A stretch of DNA of 64,000 nucleotides from Anditalea andensis (GCF_000714815.1 NZ_JMIH01000016.1:62001-126000); one strand, 5' to 3'. Positions 46,869 through 57,014 are shown, counted from the stretch's first letter. The notes: a model not told the origin generated them from the sequence alone. Numbers and translations are program-made.

Positions 46869-46894
46869 AGGCTTCCCCATGGGAAGCCTTTTTT
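46869..46894 (+). terminator. Terminator of tRNA-Met
   Basis: A perfect 8-bp stem (46870-46877 with 46881-46888), a 3-base loop and six T residues, 3 bp after the tRNA. Confidence 0.9.
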
Positions 46895-47007
46895 ATTATA
46901 TATGCATAGGATACATATCCCCGGCAGACTGCTTTTTGATTTATGATTGCTATTTCAGGTCTTTATTTTGTTATATTAATTAACAGCTTTTTTTTTGATC
47001 AATACAC

Positions 47008-47220
47008 ATGGCCTACACCGTCCACACCCTCTACTCCTATGCGGCCGACAAGTTTTACACCGGCGTACCGACTTCCATTTCCATACCTATAAATCCACAG
47101 CAGGCTTTCCAAAAAGTACCATCCATGGTTCTATGTACATGGGGAGTTTTTTGAAAATATGTCGTTAGCAATCAAGAGAAAATGAACCAAAATCAGGAAA
47201 AGGCAGGCAGTGTATAAGAA
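47008..47220 (+). pseudogene. Decayed GIY-YIG nuclease gene
   Basis: From ATG 47008 the frame reads 'MAYTVHTLYSYAADKFYTG', matching the GIY-YIG start (VYILYS...YYIG). It then closes at a TGA, but a different frame from 47120 continues with 'HPWFYVHGEFFENMSLAIKRK', the usual second half of these small UvrC-like nucleases. That frame meets a TGA at 47183 and continues in the same frame with a basic 'TKIRKRQAVYKK' tail. A frameshift, a stop and loss of the RL-xx-HN helix make it non-functional. The first 80 bases are more GC-rich than the flanks. Such genes are often near tRNA or rRNA genes. Confidence 0.65.
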
Positions 47221-47248
47221 ATTCAGTTTTACCTCAATTCCAATAACG

Positions 47249-47280
47249 AAAAAAGCTGCCCCTATTAAGGAACAGCTTTT
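47249..47280 (-). terminator. Terminator of the infC-rpmI-rplT operon
   Basis: An 8-bp stem (47251-47258 with 47273-47280), strengthened by inner C-G pairs, and a T-run in minus sense, 28 bp after the rplT stop. Confidence 0.82.
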
Positions 47281-47307
47281 AATATATAAAATAAGTTCAG
47301 TGCTTAC

Positions 47308-47652
47308 TTATTTTACTTTTTCAACTACAGCTTTGAATGCTTCTGGGTGGTTCATCGCTAAGTCAGCCAGAACTTTTCTGTTAAGATCGATCTCTGCTTT
47401 CTTAAGCATACCCATTAATTGTGAATATGAAACGCCAAATTGTCTGGCACCGGCATTGATACGCTGGATCCACAAAGCTCTGAATTCTCTTTTCTTTGCT
47501 TTTCTGTCTCTGTAAGCGTACTGTAGACCTTTTTCATACTTGTTTTTAGCTACTGTCCATACGTTGCTACCTCTTCCGAAATAACCTCTTGTAGCTTTTA
47601 ATACTTTTTTTCTTCTTGCTCTGGACGCTACCGCGTTTACTGATCTAGGCAT
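47308..47652 (-). CDS. rplT: 50S ribosomal protein L20
   Basis: 114 residues, highly basic. It binds 23S rRNA early in 50S assembly. '[37 protein letters not shown]' and '[23 protein letters not shown]' are diagnostic. It is the last gene of the thrS-infC-rpmI-rplT cluster, 99 bp after rpmI. In some bacteria L20 represses its own operon; no such RNA site was examined here. Confidence 0.98.
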   Translation of the reverse strand: MPRSVNAVASRARRKKVLKATRGYFGRGSNVWTVAKNKYEKGLQYAYRDRKAKKREFRALWIQRINAGARQFGVSYSQLMGMLKKAEIDLNRKVLADLAMNHPEAFKAVVEKVK

Positions 47653-47751
47653 AATTTTTAATTTTTGACTCTTGGTGCCTCTCGGTCTTTATACCAAGCA
47701 TCTGGTGAATACAATAACCTTAATTTAATTAATAGAAGCTTTAGGAACGGA

Positions 47752-47949
47752 TTATCCGATTCTTAACATCGCTTTTACTCTTCCTTCATCTGACTCGTGA
47801 ACATTACCCATCTGAGTAAGATTTCTCTTCTGCTTAGTGGATTTCTTGGTCAGAATGTGGCTTTTGAAAGCATGTTTTCTTCTGATTTTTCCGGTTCCTG
47901 ATAATTTGAACCTCTTCTTTGCACTTGATTTGGTTTTTACTTTTGGCAT
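47752..47949 (-). CDS. rpmI: 50S ribosomal protein L35
   Basis: 65 residues, basic. '[42 protein letters not shown]' is the family signature. It lies 26 bp after infC and before rplT. Confidence 0.98.
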   Translation of the reverse strand: MPKVKTKSSAKKRFKLSGTGKIRRKHAFKSHILTKKSTKQKRNLTQMGNVHESDEGRVKAMLRIG

Positions 47950-47975
47950 AACTGCTGTATTTATATTAGTTGAAA

Positions 47976-48530
47976 TTATTTCTTACTTCCTTTGGGAGCG
48001 ACAAAGATGTTCATTCTTTTTCCTTCCATTTTTGGGAGTTGCTCCACCTGACCGTATTCCTCCAATGCCTGAGCAAATTTCAACAGTAACATTTCCCCTC
48101 TTTCTTTAAATACAATAGTCCTACCTACAAAGTGTACGTAAGCCTTTACTTTTGCACCTTCCTTAAGAAAGTTAATGGCATGCTTTAATTTGAAATCAAA
48201 ATCGTGGTCATCTGTATTAGGCCCGAATCTGATTTCCTTTAGAACAGTTTTGGCAGCATTGGCTTTTATCTCTTTCTGCTTCTTTTTCTGCTCATATTTG
48301 AACTTTGCGTAATCTATTACCTTACATACAGGTGGGACAGCAGTTGGAGAAATTTCGACGAGATCAAGGTCATTTTCTTTGGCAAGTTTTATGGCTTGTT
48401 CTGTAGGCAATACGGCATTACCGCCTTCTACAAAATCTCCTACTACTCTTACCTCACGGGCTCTAATCCTAGAGTTTACCTTATATGGTTCTTCTTGTCT
48501 CGGTTTAAACGGTTTTTTTCCTCTCAAAAT
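47976..48530 (-). CDS. infC: Translation initiation factor IF-3
   Basis: About 184 residues. It prevents premature subunit joining and checks start-codon choice. N-domain '[21 protein letters not shown]' and C-domain '[39 protein letters not shown]' are clear. There is no ATG at the N-terminus: an in-frame TAA lies five codons above an ATT (48528-48530) that is followed at once by TTG (48525-48527). The ATT is chosen by analogy with the AUU start of E. coli infC, which lets IF-3 limit its own synthesis; TTG is the alternative. It is followed by rpmI and rplT. Confidence 0.95.
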   Translation of the reverse strand: MLRGKKPFKPRQEEPYKVNSRIRAREVRVVGDFVEGGNAVLPTEQAIKLAKENDLDLVEISPTAVPPVCKVIDYAKFKYEQKKKQKEIKANAAKTVLKEIRFGPNTDDHDFDFKLKHAINFLKEGAKVKAYVHFVGRTIVFKERGEMLLLKFAQALEEYGQVEQLPKMEGKRMNIFVAPKGSKK

Positions 48531-48618
48531 AGTTATGGTTGTTTAATGAAATAGTTTGCAAATATCGCAATAATTTTGAATTATTAAAAATCAAGTACTT
48601 TTTTCCTCATTTATTTTA

Positions 48619-50565
48619 TCATTTTAAGTTTTCAGAAATGATATTTCTGAAATGCTGGATAAATTCTTCAGGTGTAAAACTTCCAAGATCCCCTTCCCCA
48701 TGCTTTCTGATAGACAGTTTGCCTTCTGCCTGCTCTTTCTCCCCTACTATGATCATAAAAGGCACTTTCTTCATTTCCGAATCCCTGATTTTTCTCCCGA
48801 TCTTCTCATCTCTGTTATCTATAGATCCGATTATATCATGCTCCGCAAAAATAGCATTGATCTTCTCCGCATATTCACCGTACTTTTCTGATATCGGAAG
48901 GATATTGATCTGCTCCGGGGATAGCCATAAGGGGAAATTGCCGGCACAGTGTTCGATCAGTACGGCCACAAATCTCTCCAGTGAACCAAATGGCGCCCTA
49001 TGTATCATTACCGGTCTGTGGCGCTGGTTATCAGAGCCTACATATTCCAGTTCAAACCGGTTCGGTAAGTTATAATCCACCTGGATAGTTCCCAATTGCC
49101 AGCTTCTGCCAAGGGCATCTTTTACCATAAAGTCAAGCTTAGGTCCGTAAAATGCGGCTTCTCCGAGCTCTGTTACGGTATCCAATCCTTTTTCCTTTGC
49201 AGCTTCTATGATATCAGATTCTGCTTTATTCCATAAAGCATCCTCGCCAATATATTTTTCTTTGTTATCTGGATCTCTTAATGATATCTGCGCAGTATAG
49301 TTCTGAAAACCTAATGCTTTGAATACGTACAAGACAAGGTCTATCACCTTAATGAATTCCTCTTTCACCTGGTCTGGTCTGCAGAATATATGTGCATCAT
49401 CCTGGGTAAAGCCACGTACTCTGGTCAACCCATGAAGCTCACCGCTCTGCTCGTACCGGTATACTGTACCAAATTCCGCATAACGAATGGGAAGATCTTT
49501 ATAAGACCTTGGCTTATGCTTATATATCTCACAGTGATGGGGACAGTTCATTGGTTTCAATAGAAATTCTTCTCCATCATGGGGTGTGGCGATAGGCTGA
49601 AAAGAATCCTTACCATATTTTTCATAATGGCCAGAAGTCTCATATAAAGCTTTATGCCCGATATGGGGCGTAGCTACCTGCTGGTATCCGGATTTGTCCT
49701 GGGCTTTTTTCATGAAATTGATCAGCCGCTCTCTAAGCAAAGTTCCTTTGGGCAACCATAAAGGCAAACCCATGCCTACTTTTTCAGAAAAAGTGAACAG
49801 TTCAAGTTCTCGTCCCAGTTTTCGGTGATCTCTCTTCTTTGCTTCTTCCAACATATGCAGGTATTCCTGAAGCTCTTTGGCTTTTGGGAAAGTGACCCCA
49901 TATATTCTGGTAAGTTGTTTGTTTTTTTCGTCTCCTCTCCAATACGCCCCGGCTACGTTGAGCAGTTTTACCGCCTTGATAAATCCTGTATTGGGAATAT
50001 GCGGGCCCCTACATAAATCTACAAAACTGCCCTGCTCGTAAAATGTAATGGACCCATCTTCTAAACCTTCCAAAAGGTCCAGTTTATATTCATCCCCTTT
50101 TTTCTGGAAGTAAGCTACTGCTTCGGCTTTAGAAACATCTTTTCTGATGTATTCGCTTTTCTGTTTGGCCAGCTCCAGCATCTTCTTCTCAATCTTCTCC
50201 AGTTCAGATCCATCAAAAGTTCTCTCACCAAAATCTACATCATAATAAAATCCAGTAGCAATGTTGGGTCCGATGCCAAACTTTACACCGGGGTACAATG
50301 CTTCCAAAGCTTCGGCCATCAGGTGTGCTGATGAATGCCAAAAAGTACCTTTAGCTTCTGTGTCATTCCAGGTTAACAACTGAACCTGTGCATCATGGTG
50401 GATAGGTCGGGAGGAATCCCATACATTACCATTAACTTTGGAGGCCAGGACATTTCTTGCTAAACCCTCGCTGATACTAAGAGCGATCTCATAGCTGGAA
50501 ACACCTTTTTCATACTGTCTTTCCGACCCGTCCGGGAGGGTAATTTTAATTTGATTTTCAGACAT
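48619..50565 (-). CDS. thrS: Threonyl-tRNA synthetase
   Basis: 648 residues. A TGS domain (about 1-65), the editing domain with '[24 protein letters not shown]' (about 78-101), the class II core with '[11 protein letters not shown]', '[27 protein letters not shown]' and the C-terminal anticodon domain ('[22 protein letters not shown]') are all present. It attaches threonine to the tRNA encoded in duplicate at 34.2 kb. It starts the translation cluster; 88 bp separate it from infC. Confidence 0.97.
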   Translation of the reverse strand: MSENQIKITLPDGSERQYEKGVSSYEIALSISEGLARNVLASKVNGNVWDSSRPIHHDAQVQLLTWNDTEAKGTFWHSSAHLMAEALEALYPGVKFGIGPNIATGFYYDVDFGERTFDGSELEKIEKKMLELAKQKSEYIRKDVSKAEAVAYFQKKGDEYKLDLLEGLEDGSITFYEQGSFVDLCRGPHIPNTGFIKAVKLLNVAGAYWRGDEKNKQLTRIYGVTFPKAKELQEYLHMLEEAKKRDHRKLGRELELFTFSEKVGMGLPLWLPKGTLLRERLINFMKKAQDKSGYQQVATPHIGHKALYETSGHYEKYGKDSFQPIATPHDGEEFLLKPMNCPHHCEIYKHKPRSYKDLPIRYAEFGTVYRYEQSGELHGLTRVRGFTQDDAHIFCRPDQVKEEFIKVIDLVLYVFKALGFQNYTAQISLRDPDNKEKYIGEDALWNKAESDIIEAAKEKGLDTVTELGEAAFYGPKLDFMVKDALGRSWQLGTIQVDYNLPNRFELEYVGSDNQRHRPVMIHRAPFGSLERFVAVLIEHCAGNFPLWLSPEQINILPISEKYGEYAEKINAIFAEHDIIGSIDNRDEKIGRKIRDSEMKKVPFMIIVGEKEQAEGKLSIRKHGEGDLGSFTPEEFIQHFRNIISENLK

Positions 50566-50579
50566 TTTATAATTTTATA

Positions 50580-50607
50580 CAAAAGTAAAACATGGCACCT
50601 TTACAAA
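50580..50607 (-). promoter_or_regulatory. Putative promoter of thrS
   Basis: In minus sense TTTG (50604-50607), a 16-base spacer and TACTTTTG (50580-50587), a full match to TAnnTTTG though with a slightly short spacer. The start codon is 14 bp beyond, so the leader would be very short. A GGCGCCT/AGGTGCC stem overlaps the -33 element (about 50593-50614). Confidence 0.5.
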
Positions 50608-50710
50608 CAGGCGCCCCATAAGAATACAAATATGAATAAGTTCCTTTTAAAACTGAAATTTAACACCGAAAAGATCATTTATTGGGTGCCCTTAATTTAT
50701 GTACTGAGGA

Positions 50711-51667
50711 TTAATGGTCAATACCGCCACCCTTTTCATCCGTTTTGTTCAGCCATTCGAGTATAGTCTCCACATCTTCATTTCTGCAAAGTTCAGTACC
50801 CGCTGTCATGGTGGCAGCTGTACCGGCTGCTACACCTCTTTGGACCACATCCCTAAGATTTTCACCTCGAGACAGTGCTAATACCAGACCGGCTACCATC
50901 GAATCTCCTGCTCCTACCGTACTTTTTTGTTTTATGGTGGGTGGCACCACATATTCAACCTGATCTTTGGTGGCCAACATGGCCCCTCTCGGCCCCAGAG
51001 AAACTACCAGTATTTCAGCCTTTCCTTTACTGATGATTTCCTGCGCAATCGCCTCCTGCTCAATAGCAGAAATTTCTTCCTTACCAGCCAGTTGACTAAG
51101 TTCACCAAGATTTGGCTTTAATAAGTAGACACCTTTATCGGCAGTTTTTTCCAGTGCTTTACCCGAAGTGTCTACTATGTATTTGATGCCTTTTCTGTTA
51201 GCTATTTCAGCCAACTGGGCATAAAAATCTTCTGCTACACCGGGGGGCAAACTGCCACTGGCCACTAAAAATTCTACCTCGTCAGGAAGTTCTTCTATGA
51301 CACTGATGCATTCTTTCAATGCAGCTTCTCCCACCTCACTTCCGGGCATTCCAAATCTATACTGGTTTGCAGTAGATTTTTCGATTACGGTCAGATTTTC
51401 TCTGGTAGGCTGCTCAATTTTGATAATGTACTGTTCTATACCTTCTTCTCGGAGCAATTTCTCTAACTGCTCCCCGGCTGGTCCACCAGCCACATAAATA
51501 GCAAGAGATTCGCCGCCCATTATTTTAATGGCCCGGGATACATTTATACCACCGCCCCCCGCTTCATATACCGGTTCATCACAGCGCAGTTTTTTATCAG
51601 GTAGCAGTCTTTCTGTATAGGTATGTTTATCCAAAGATGGATTAAGTGTCAGTGTTACTATTTTCAT
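50711..51667 (-). CDS. PfkB-family phosphofructokinase (1-phosphofructokinase/Pfk-2 type)
   Basis: 318 residues. Ribokinase-fold sugar kinase: 'EAGGGGINVSRAIKIMGG' (35-52), 'SGSLPPGVAEDFYAQLA', 'LKPNLGELSQLAGK' and 'STVGAGDSMVAGLVLALSRG' with catalytic D255. The opening 'VTLTLNPSLDKHTYTERL' is typical of the phosphofructokinase subgroup (FruK, LacC, PfkB). It lies 25 bp after the GH65 gene. With the class I aldolase upstream it could supply fructose-1,6-bisphosphate. Tagatose-6-phosphate kinase is an alternative activity. Confidence 0.88.
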   Translation of the reverse strand: MKIVTLTLNPSLDKHTYTERLLPDKKLRCDEPVYEAGGGGINVSRAIKIMGGESLAIYVAGGPAGEQLEKLLREEGIEQYIIKIEQPTRENLTVIEKSTANQYRFGMPGSEVGEAALKECISVIEELPDEVEFLVASGSLPPGVAEDFYAQLAEIANRKGIKYIVDTSGKALEKTADKGVYLLKPNLGELSQLAGKEEISAIEQEAIAQEIISKGKAEILVVSLGPRGAMLATKDQVEYVVPPTIKQKSTVGAGDSMVAGLVLALSRGENLRDVVQRGVAAGTAATMTAGTELCRNEDVETILEWLNKTDEKGGGIDH

Positions 51668-51692
51668 TGTTTCTATTTTTATGTTTAAAAAA

Positions 51693-54101
51693 CTATTCTA
51701 CCGGAGAGGAAGAGGATATTGAAAACTCCCTCACTTCTCCCTGTTTAAACTCATACATTTTATCTATGACACCTATATGGACCATATTGCTCCACCCCTC
51801 TTCAAATGAAATTTTGAGTGTATGGTGATTGGCTGATATGGATATCCAATGCTTACGGTATTTGATCCGAAGGGTGATTTTTTTTATGTGTTCTGGAATA
51901 TCAGGATTGATCCACAGAGCTTTATCATTTACCTCTATCCCCAAAAACCCCCGCTGTACCAGATCAAGGGAACCGGCCATAGCTCCTAGGTGTATACCCT
52001 CTGCTGTGGTACCTCCCTGAATATCTTCAAAATCACTGATGAGTACCTGTTCAAAGTCCTGCCAGGATTTTTCCTTATCATACCTCAACTGGATCCAAGA
52101 AAACACCAATCTGCTCAATGTAGAACCGTGGGAGGTTCTTTCATTGTAATATTGGACGTTTTTGTATATCATGCTGTCATTAAACTCATAACCTAGCTTC
52201 TGAAATATCTCTTTAATATCCGATGGGGTAAATAAATAAAAGAGCATCAATAGATCTGCCTGTTTACTGGCTTTATATTTATTTACGTCGTCTCCCTCCT
52301 TCTCTAGTATCCTGTCTAGGCGATGTATATCTCCATACTTTTTTGAATAGTCCTCCCAAGGAAACTCTTCCAGTTTATCATATCCATCAAATTGGGCTAT
52401 AATTCCATCTTCCAAAAAAGGGACATATATTTTTTCGCTTATTTCTTTCCACTTTTCTATTTCCGTGTTTGAGATATCCAGTTCTTTCAAAAGCTCTCGC
52501 TTTCGGCTTTTTTCTATCAGATCCAGTATTACTATTGCCTTCTGTAATACCCAAGCGGCCATTACATTTGTATAAGCATTATTATCAAGTCCGTGGTTTT
52601 CTGATCCGGGATAGGCAGTATGGTATTCATCAGGACCTACCACACCTTTGATCTCATATCTTTCTTTTGCCTCATTATATTCTGCCATACTGGCCCAAAA
52701 ACAGGCTATGCTGCAGAAAATCTCTGTGCCAAAAAAGGATAAAAAATGCTGATCTTCAGTAGCCAGATAATAATGCCAGATATTATAAGCAATGGCAGAA
52801 TTAATATGGCTCTGCAAGTGCGTATTATCTGGGATCCAATTTCCTGATTCAGGGTTAAGGTGCATCTTCTGACTTTCTTCTCTTCCATTGCTACCACTTT
52901 GCCAGGGAAATAAAGCTCCGTTTTTACCCCGCTCGCTAGCGATGTACCTGGCCTCCTTTAATCTAAAAAATCTATATTTTAAAAGACTTCTGGATATTTC
53001 GGGAAAGCGGAGATTCAGGTAAGGAAAAATATAAAGTTCATCCCAAAATATATGGCCTCGATATGCCTCTCCGTGAAGCCCTCTGGCAGGTACACCTACG
53101 TCTAGTCCTATAGTATTTAACGATACTGTCTGTAGAATATGGAAAATATGCAAGCGGATTAAAAGTTGGTTTTTATCCCCATCGATTATCCCTATGTCGG
53201 CTTTATGCCATAGTCGCTCATATGCTTGAAAATGCCTAAAAGCTATTTCCTCAAAACGTCCTGTTCTTTCTATAGCCATACAAGCCTCATGGGAAGGTTC
53301 AGTGATGGCCCTATCTCTGGACGAGTATATACTGACTATCTTCTCAACTTTGTATTGGTGGCCTTCATCAAGATCAAAGCTGATCATCTGCTCTATATAA
53401 TTTTTTTCCTGATTTATGTTTAATTGCATAGGTGCTTCTTTCCCATTTAAATAAACATTAGTCGAGCATGCCTGTGCCATCACCAGGTTGGACTGTTTGG
53501 TCTCTACTACCAATAGTATGCTATTATCTTTTTGCTCCTGGGTGTATTTAGGTTCAAGGTGGTGGCTTTCCAAATCACTGTACCTGGGAACTCCGCCGTT
53601 GATCACCCTTCCGTCCAGTGCTGAGCATATTTCCCCCTTACCTGACCAGTTCTCAGCAGTGAGTTCCCATGCTATAGCAGCTAAATGTTTTTCCCGCATG
53701 CTTACCAGCCTAGAGCTTTTGATGCTGGTTTTTCTTCCTTTTTTATCTTCTACTGTAAAAGACCTGATGAGAAGTCCTTTTTTCATATCCAATACCTGTT
53801 GGAAATGATGGATTATCATCTGGTCCAGGTCTATCCATTCTCCACCCTCCGGCCTGAATTTTAGGCAAAGCCAATTTGGAAAATTTACAAAATCCTCATT
53901 TTCAATATCTTTATCTGCAATCTTGGTCACCGCCCTGTCAAACCCACCTGCGAGATAGGTACCCGGATAATGAATTTTATCTGCTACACACTCCTCGGCT
54001 GCACCACGTGTGGCTATATATCCGTTTCCTAAAGTACATAAGGATTCTCTTAATTTTTGTTCTTTGGGAATCCATTCATTATAGGTTATACTAAATCTCA
54101 T
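51693..54101 (-). CDS. Glycoside hydrolase family 65 protein (trehalose/kojibiose phosphorylase type)
   Basis: 802 residues from the ATG at 54099-54101. An upstream TTG would overlap otsB and is rejected because GH65 proteins begin with a 'W-----LRESLCTLGNGYIATRGAAEE' pattern, found here about residues 10-37. The (alpha/alpha)6 domain carries 'RGLHGEAYRGHIFWDELYIFPYLN' and the general acid Glu in 'GVVGPDEYHTAYPGSENHGLDNNAYTN'. A beta-sandwich closes the protein ('GTTAEGIHLGAMAGSLDLVQRGF'). Such enzymes usually split trehalose, maltose or kojibiose with phosphate, giving beta-glucose-1-phosphate; the HAD gene upstream fits that product. Exact substrate not decidable. Confidence 0.88.
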   Translation of the reverse strand: MRFSITYNEWIPKEQKLRESLCTLGNGYIATRGAAEECVADKIHYPGTYLAGGFDRAVTKIADKDIENEDFVNFPNWLCLKFRPEGGEWIDLDQMIIHHFQQVLDMKKGLLIRSFTVEDKKGRKTSIKSSRLVSMREKHLAAIAWELTAENWSGKGEICSALDGRVINGGVPRYSDLESHHLEPKYTQEQKDNSILLVVETKQSNLVMAQACSTNVYLNGKEAPMQLNINQEKNYIEQMISFDLDEGHQYKVEKIVSIYSSRDRAITEPSHEACMAIERTGRFEEIAFRHFQAYERLWHKADIGIIDGDKNQLLIRLHIFHILQTVSLNTIGLDVGVPARGLHGEAYRGHIFWDELYIFPYLNLRFPEISRSLLKYRFFRLKEARYIASERGKNGALFPWQSGSNGREESQKMHLNPESGNWIPDNTHLQSHINSAIAYNIWHYYLATEDQHFLSFFGTEIFCSIACFWASMAEYNEAKERYEIKGVVGPDEYHTAYPGSENHGLDNNAYTNVMAAWVLQKAIVILDLIEKSRKRELLKELDISNTEIEKWKEISEKIYVPFLEDGIIAQFDGYDKLEEFPWEDYSKKYGDIHRLDRILEKEGDDVNKYKASKQADLLMLFYLFTPSDIKEIFQKLGYEFNDSMIYKNVQYYNERTSHGSTLSRLVFSWIQLRYDKEKSWQDFEQVLISDFEDIQGGTTAEGIHLGAMAGSLDLVQRGFLGIEVNDKALWINPDIPEHIKKITLRIKYRKHWISISANHHTLKISFEEGWSNMVHIGVIDKMYEFKQGEVREFSISSSSPVE

Positions 54102-54141
54102 GGGGAAAGGGTCTTTTATTATATGGTTTAGCTTTGCCTTA

Positions 54142-54945
54142 TTAGGATAGATGGTCAGCAAGCTGTTCTAAAAATTCGGAGACTTCATCTGTATTATCCA
54201 ATATATAATTAGCGTACGTGGTCTCATCATGATTGCCTACTATTATGCCAATACCATCATCTTTAAGCACCTCAAGAGCATCTTCATCAGTGACATCATC
54301 TCCAATAAATATAGGGATATACTTTTGTGAATGAAGGTCAAGCTTTTCCAGTATCCAGTTTAATGCTTTACCCTTGTGCCAATCCAGATCGGGTTTAAGT
54401 TCTATTATTTTCTTTCCTAAGCCTTCTTTAAGTGAATTATATTTGCCTAATTCTTTATTCACAATGCTTTGGACCACTTCCACCTTACTGTCTTCCACAT
54501 TTCTATAGTGGACTGCTATGGCATATTTTTTTCGTTCTACCATGGCACCAGGTATTTCTGCCAAAACTCTTTTAAGATTTTCTTCAGCTTTATCTAAAAG
54601 AGGCAATGTTTCCTGGCCCGGACCATATTGCATATCAAGACCATTGGGACCGGTAATATCATAGCCATGGCTGCCGGCATATATGAGGTTTTCTAATCCT
54701 ATCTTTGAAGCGACATTGGCCCTATCTCTACCACTGATTACAGCTACCTGGATGATTTGGGCTAATTTTATAATGGATTTTTTGTTTTTTTCGGACAAAA
54801 TTGCCTTTTCTGGATCAGATACTATGGGAGTCAATGTTCCGTCATAGTCCAGAAACAAGGATGGGATTTTATTTTCCAGCTTAGATATGATTTCATTAAT
54901 ATTTTTTAAAGCATGAGGAAGATCTTTAGTTCTGTTAATTTTCAT
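54142..54945 (-). CDS. otsB: Trehalose-6-phosphate phosphatase
   Basis: 267 residues. HAD-superfamily enzyme that removes phosphate from trehalose-6-phosphate. Motif I is 'FLDYDGTLTP' (D33, D35), then 'VAVISGRDRANV', 'YAGSHGYDI' and the motif IV aspartates in 'FIGDDVTDEDALEVL'. 'ELKPDLDWHKGKALNWIL' is characteristic. No otsA synthase is in the window. It is 118 bp after the HAD gene and 40 bp before GH65. Confidence 0.93.
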   Translation of the reverse strand: MKINRTKDLPHALKNINEIISKLENKIPSLFLDYDGTLTPIVSDPEKAILSEKNKKSIIKLAQIIQVAVISGRDRANVASKIGLENLIYAGSHGYDITGPNGLDMQYGPGQETLPLLDKAEENLKRVLAEIPGAMVERKKYAIAVHYRNVEDSKVEVVQSIVNKELGKYNSLKEGLGKKIIELKPDLDWHKGKALNWILEKLDLHSQKYIPIFIGDDVTDEDALEVLKDDGIGIIVGNHDETTYANYILDNTDEVSEFLEQLADHLS

Positions 54946-55063
54946 TTGTTTATGTTTAGTTTTTTCTGGATTTTATAAATTATAGCCTACATGTGGCCAT
55001 CAAATTCATCCGAAGCCTTAAGGAATCTCACAGTATGGTTTATATCCAATCTGAAAACATATA

Positions 55064-55798
55064 TTATCTGTTTGGGTCCAGTTCTGTTAATTTATGCACT
55101 ACGATATCCGCACCTGCCTTCTCCAAATTTTCATCTTCTCCGTTTCTTGCTACACCTACTACTAATAAAAATTTTCCTTTTTTGCCAGCCTGCACTCCTA
55201 AAATAGCATCTTCTATCACTATGGTATCATTAGGCGCTACACCCAATAACGCAGCTGCTCTTCTAAAAATGTCAGGCTCAGGTTTTCCTTTAAGGTGTTC
55301 TTTTTCAGAAGTGACACCATCTACCCTTACATCAAACATATCAGTCAGTCCTGCTGATGCTATAATATGTTCACAGTTACGGCTGGAAGAAATTACCGCT
55401 AATAGCTTTCCATCCTCTTTCCATTTATTGATCATCTTCAAGGTATCCGGAAAAACTTCTATGCCTTCAATTTCCAGTAAGTCAAGGAAGATTGTATTTT
55501 TTATCATACCCAAACTATAGATAGTGTCATCATCTGACTCATCTTCTGGACCTCCTTCTTCTAGCTCTATATCTCTGGATCTTAGAAAATTGCGGACTCC
55601 ATCAAAACGGGGAATACCATCAATATACTTTTTATAATCACTAGTTTGAAAACCGTGGAAATCTTTACCTGTTCTTTTTTGAAGATACTGATCGAACGTC
55701 TGCTTCCAAGCTTTCATATGCAATTTTACAGTTTGGGTAATTACCCCATCCATATCTAATATGACCGCCTGAAAAGATAAATCTTTGTTCTGATCCAT
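55064..55798 (-). CDS. Beta-phosphoglucomutase family HAD hydrolase
   Basis: 244 residues. Motif I 'VILDMDGVITQTVKLHMKAWKQTFDQYL' (D15 and D17) with the helical cap, motif II 'LAVISSSRNCEHIIASAGLTDMFDVRVDG', motif III 'KGKPEPDIFRRAAALLG' and motif IV 'IVIEDAILGVQAGKKGKF'. These fit the subfamily that converts beta-glucose-1-phosphate to glucose-6-phosphate, which would consume the GH65 product. It may instead be a plain sugar phosphatase; the cap residues cannot be judged by eye. Position before otsB and GH65 supports a trehalose-related role. Confidence 0.85.
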   Translation of the reverse strand: MDQNKDLSFQAVILDMDGVITQTVKLHMKAWKQTFDQYLQKRTGKDFHGFQTSDYKKYIDGIPRFDGVRNFLRSRDIELEEGGPEDESDDDTIYSLGMIKNTIFLDLLEIEGIEVFPDTLKMINKWKEDGKLLAVISSSRNCEHIIASAGLTDMFDVRVDGVTSEKEHLKGKPEPDIFRRAAALLGVAPNDTIVIEDAILGVQAGKKGKFLLVVGVARNGEDENLEKAGADIVVHKLTELDPNR

Positions 55799-55911
55799 AA
55801 AGCAATGTGAAACTAATATTTCTAAATACTATTTATCCAGGATAATTTATCCAGAGTCTGTAAGGCTTAAGCTTTAAAAATTTATGCGTTATCAGATTAT
55901 CGCTTCATTAA

Positions 55912-56970
55912 TCAGGCCAAATCGATAGATTTATCCAGATAAACTTCCTGAATCATCTGTATCAGTGCTATTCCATCCTCCATGGAACGCTGAAATGATT
56001 TTCTGCCTACTATAAGTCCAGTGCCTCCAGCTCTTTTATTGATTACTGCCGTTCTTACTACCGCTTCTAAATCTCCCTCACCTAGGGAGGAGCCACCAGA
56101 GTTTATAAGCCCTATTCTTCCCATATAACAGTTAGCTACCTGATACCGGCACATGTCTATGGGATGGTCAGATGTCAATTTATCATACATAGCCGGATCT
56201 GTTTTTCCAAAGCCTATAGCTGTAAATCCGGCATTATGCTCCGGCAGTTTTTGTTTGACTATATCAGCTTGCAAAGCCACTCCAAGGTGATTGGCCTGTC
56301 CCGTGAGATCAGCTGCTGTTTCATAGTTAACCTTCTTTTTTGTGAAATCATTGTTTCTGACATAACACCAAAGTACTGTAGCCATTCCCAATTCATGTGC
56401 GCGCTCAAATGCACTCGAGACCTCCATAATCTGTCGATTAGAACCCTCGGACCCAAAATACACCGTAGCCCCTACTGCAGCCGCGCCCAGATTCCAGGCA
56501 TTTTCTACCGATCCAAACATGATCTGTTCATATTTATTAGGATAAGTAAGCAGTTCGTTATGGTTTATTTTAGCAATAAAGGGAATCTTGTGTGCCCATT
56601 TTCTGGATAAGATTCCGAGCGTACCCACAGTAGTAGCTACAGCATTACACCCTGCCTCACTGGCCAGCCTGAGGATATTTTCTGGATCAAAATATATCGG
56701 ATTGGCAGCAAATGAACTGCCAGCAGAGTGTTCTATACCCTGATCGACCGGTAAAATTGAAAGATACCCGGTTCCTGATAGCTTACCATGGTTATAAAGC
56801 GAAGCTAAACTTCTTAAGACCTGAGCACTTCTGTTACTGTTTTGAAAAACCTTTTCTATAAATCCAGGTGAGGGCTTTGATAGCAGGTCTTTACTAATGG
56901 TATGACATTGATGTTTTAACAACCTTTCGGCCTCACTTCCTAAAAGCTCTTCTATTTTACTGCTGCTCAT
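55912..56970 (-). CDS. fbaB: Fructose-bisphosphate aldolase class I (FbaB/DhnA type)
   Basis: 352 residues. TIM-barrel Schiff-base aldolase of the archaeal/FbaB kind: '[33 protein letters not shown]' (about 68-100), '[34 protein letters not shown]', '[13 protein letters not shown]' and '[45 protein letters not shown]' near the C-terminus. It interconverts fructose-1,6-bisphosphate with two triose phosphates. It lies 113 bp upstream of the HAD gene and 44 bp after the small membrane protein gene. Confidence 0.93.
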   Translation of the reverse strand: MSSSKIEELLGSEAERLLKHQCHTISKDLLSKPSPGFIEKVFQNSNRSAQVLRSLASLYNHGKLSGTGYLSILPVDQGIEHSAGSSFAANPIYFDPENILRLASEAGCNAVATTVGTLGILSRKWAHKIPFIAKINHNELLTYPNKYEQIMFGSVENAWNLGAAAVGATVYFGSEGSNRQIMEVSSAFERAHELGMATVLWCYVRNNDFTKKKVNYETAADLTGQANHLGVALQADIVKQKLPEHNAGFTAIGFGKTDPAMYDKLTSDHPIDMCRYQVANCYMGRIGLINSGGSSLGEGDLEAVVRTAVINKRAGGTGLIVGRKSFQRSMEDGIALIQMIQEVYLDKSIDLA

Positions 56971-57014
56971 TATCTTAAGGATTTATTTATAGTTACAAAT
57001 AGGTGAATAGGATA

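Noticed and set aside
47210..47515. A plus-strand 101-codon open frame
   Set aside because: It covers the GIY-YIG remnant tail, the operon terminator and the antisense of rplT; no coding signal of its own.
48539..49075. A 178-codon plus-strand frame opposite thrS
   Set aside because: Antisense of conserved thrS sequence; no independent evidence.
50565..50710. T-box or threonine leader upstream of thrS
   Set aside because: Only a short GC stem overlapping the putative -33 element is visible, with no T-box sequence or specifier arrangement; the promoter lies too close to the ATG for a riboswitch.
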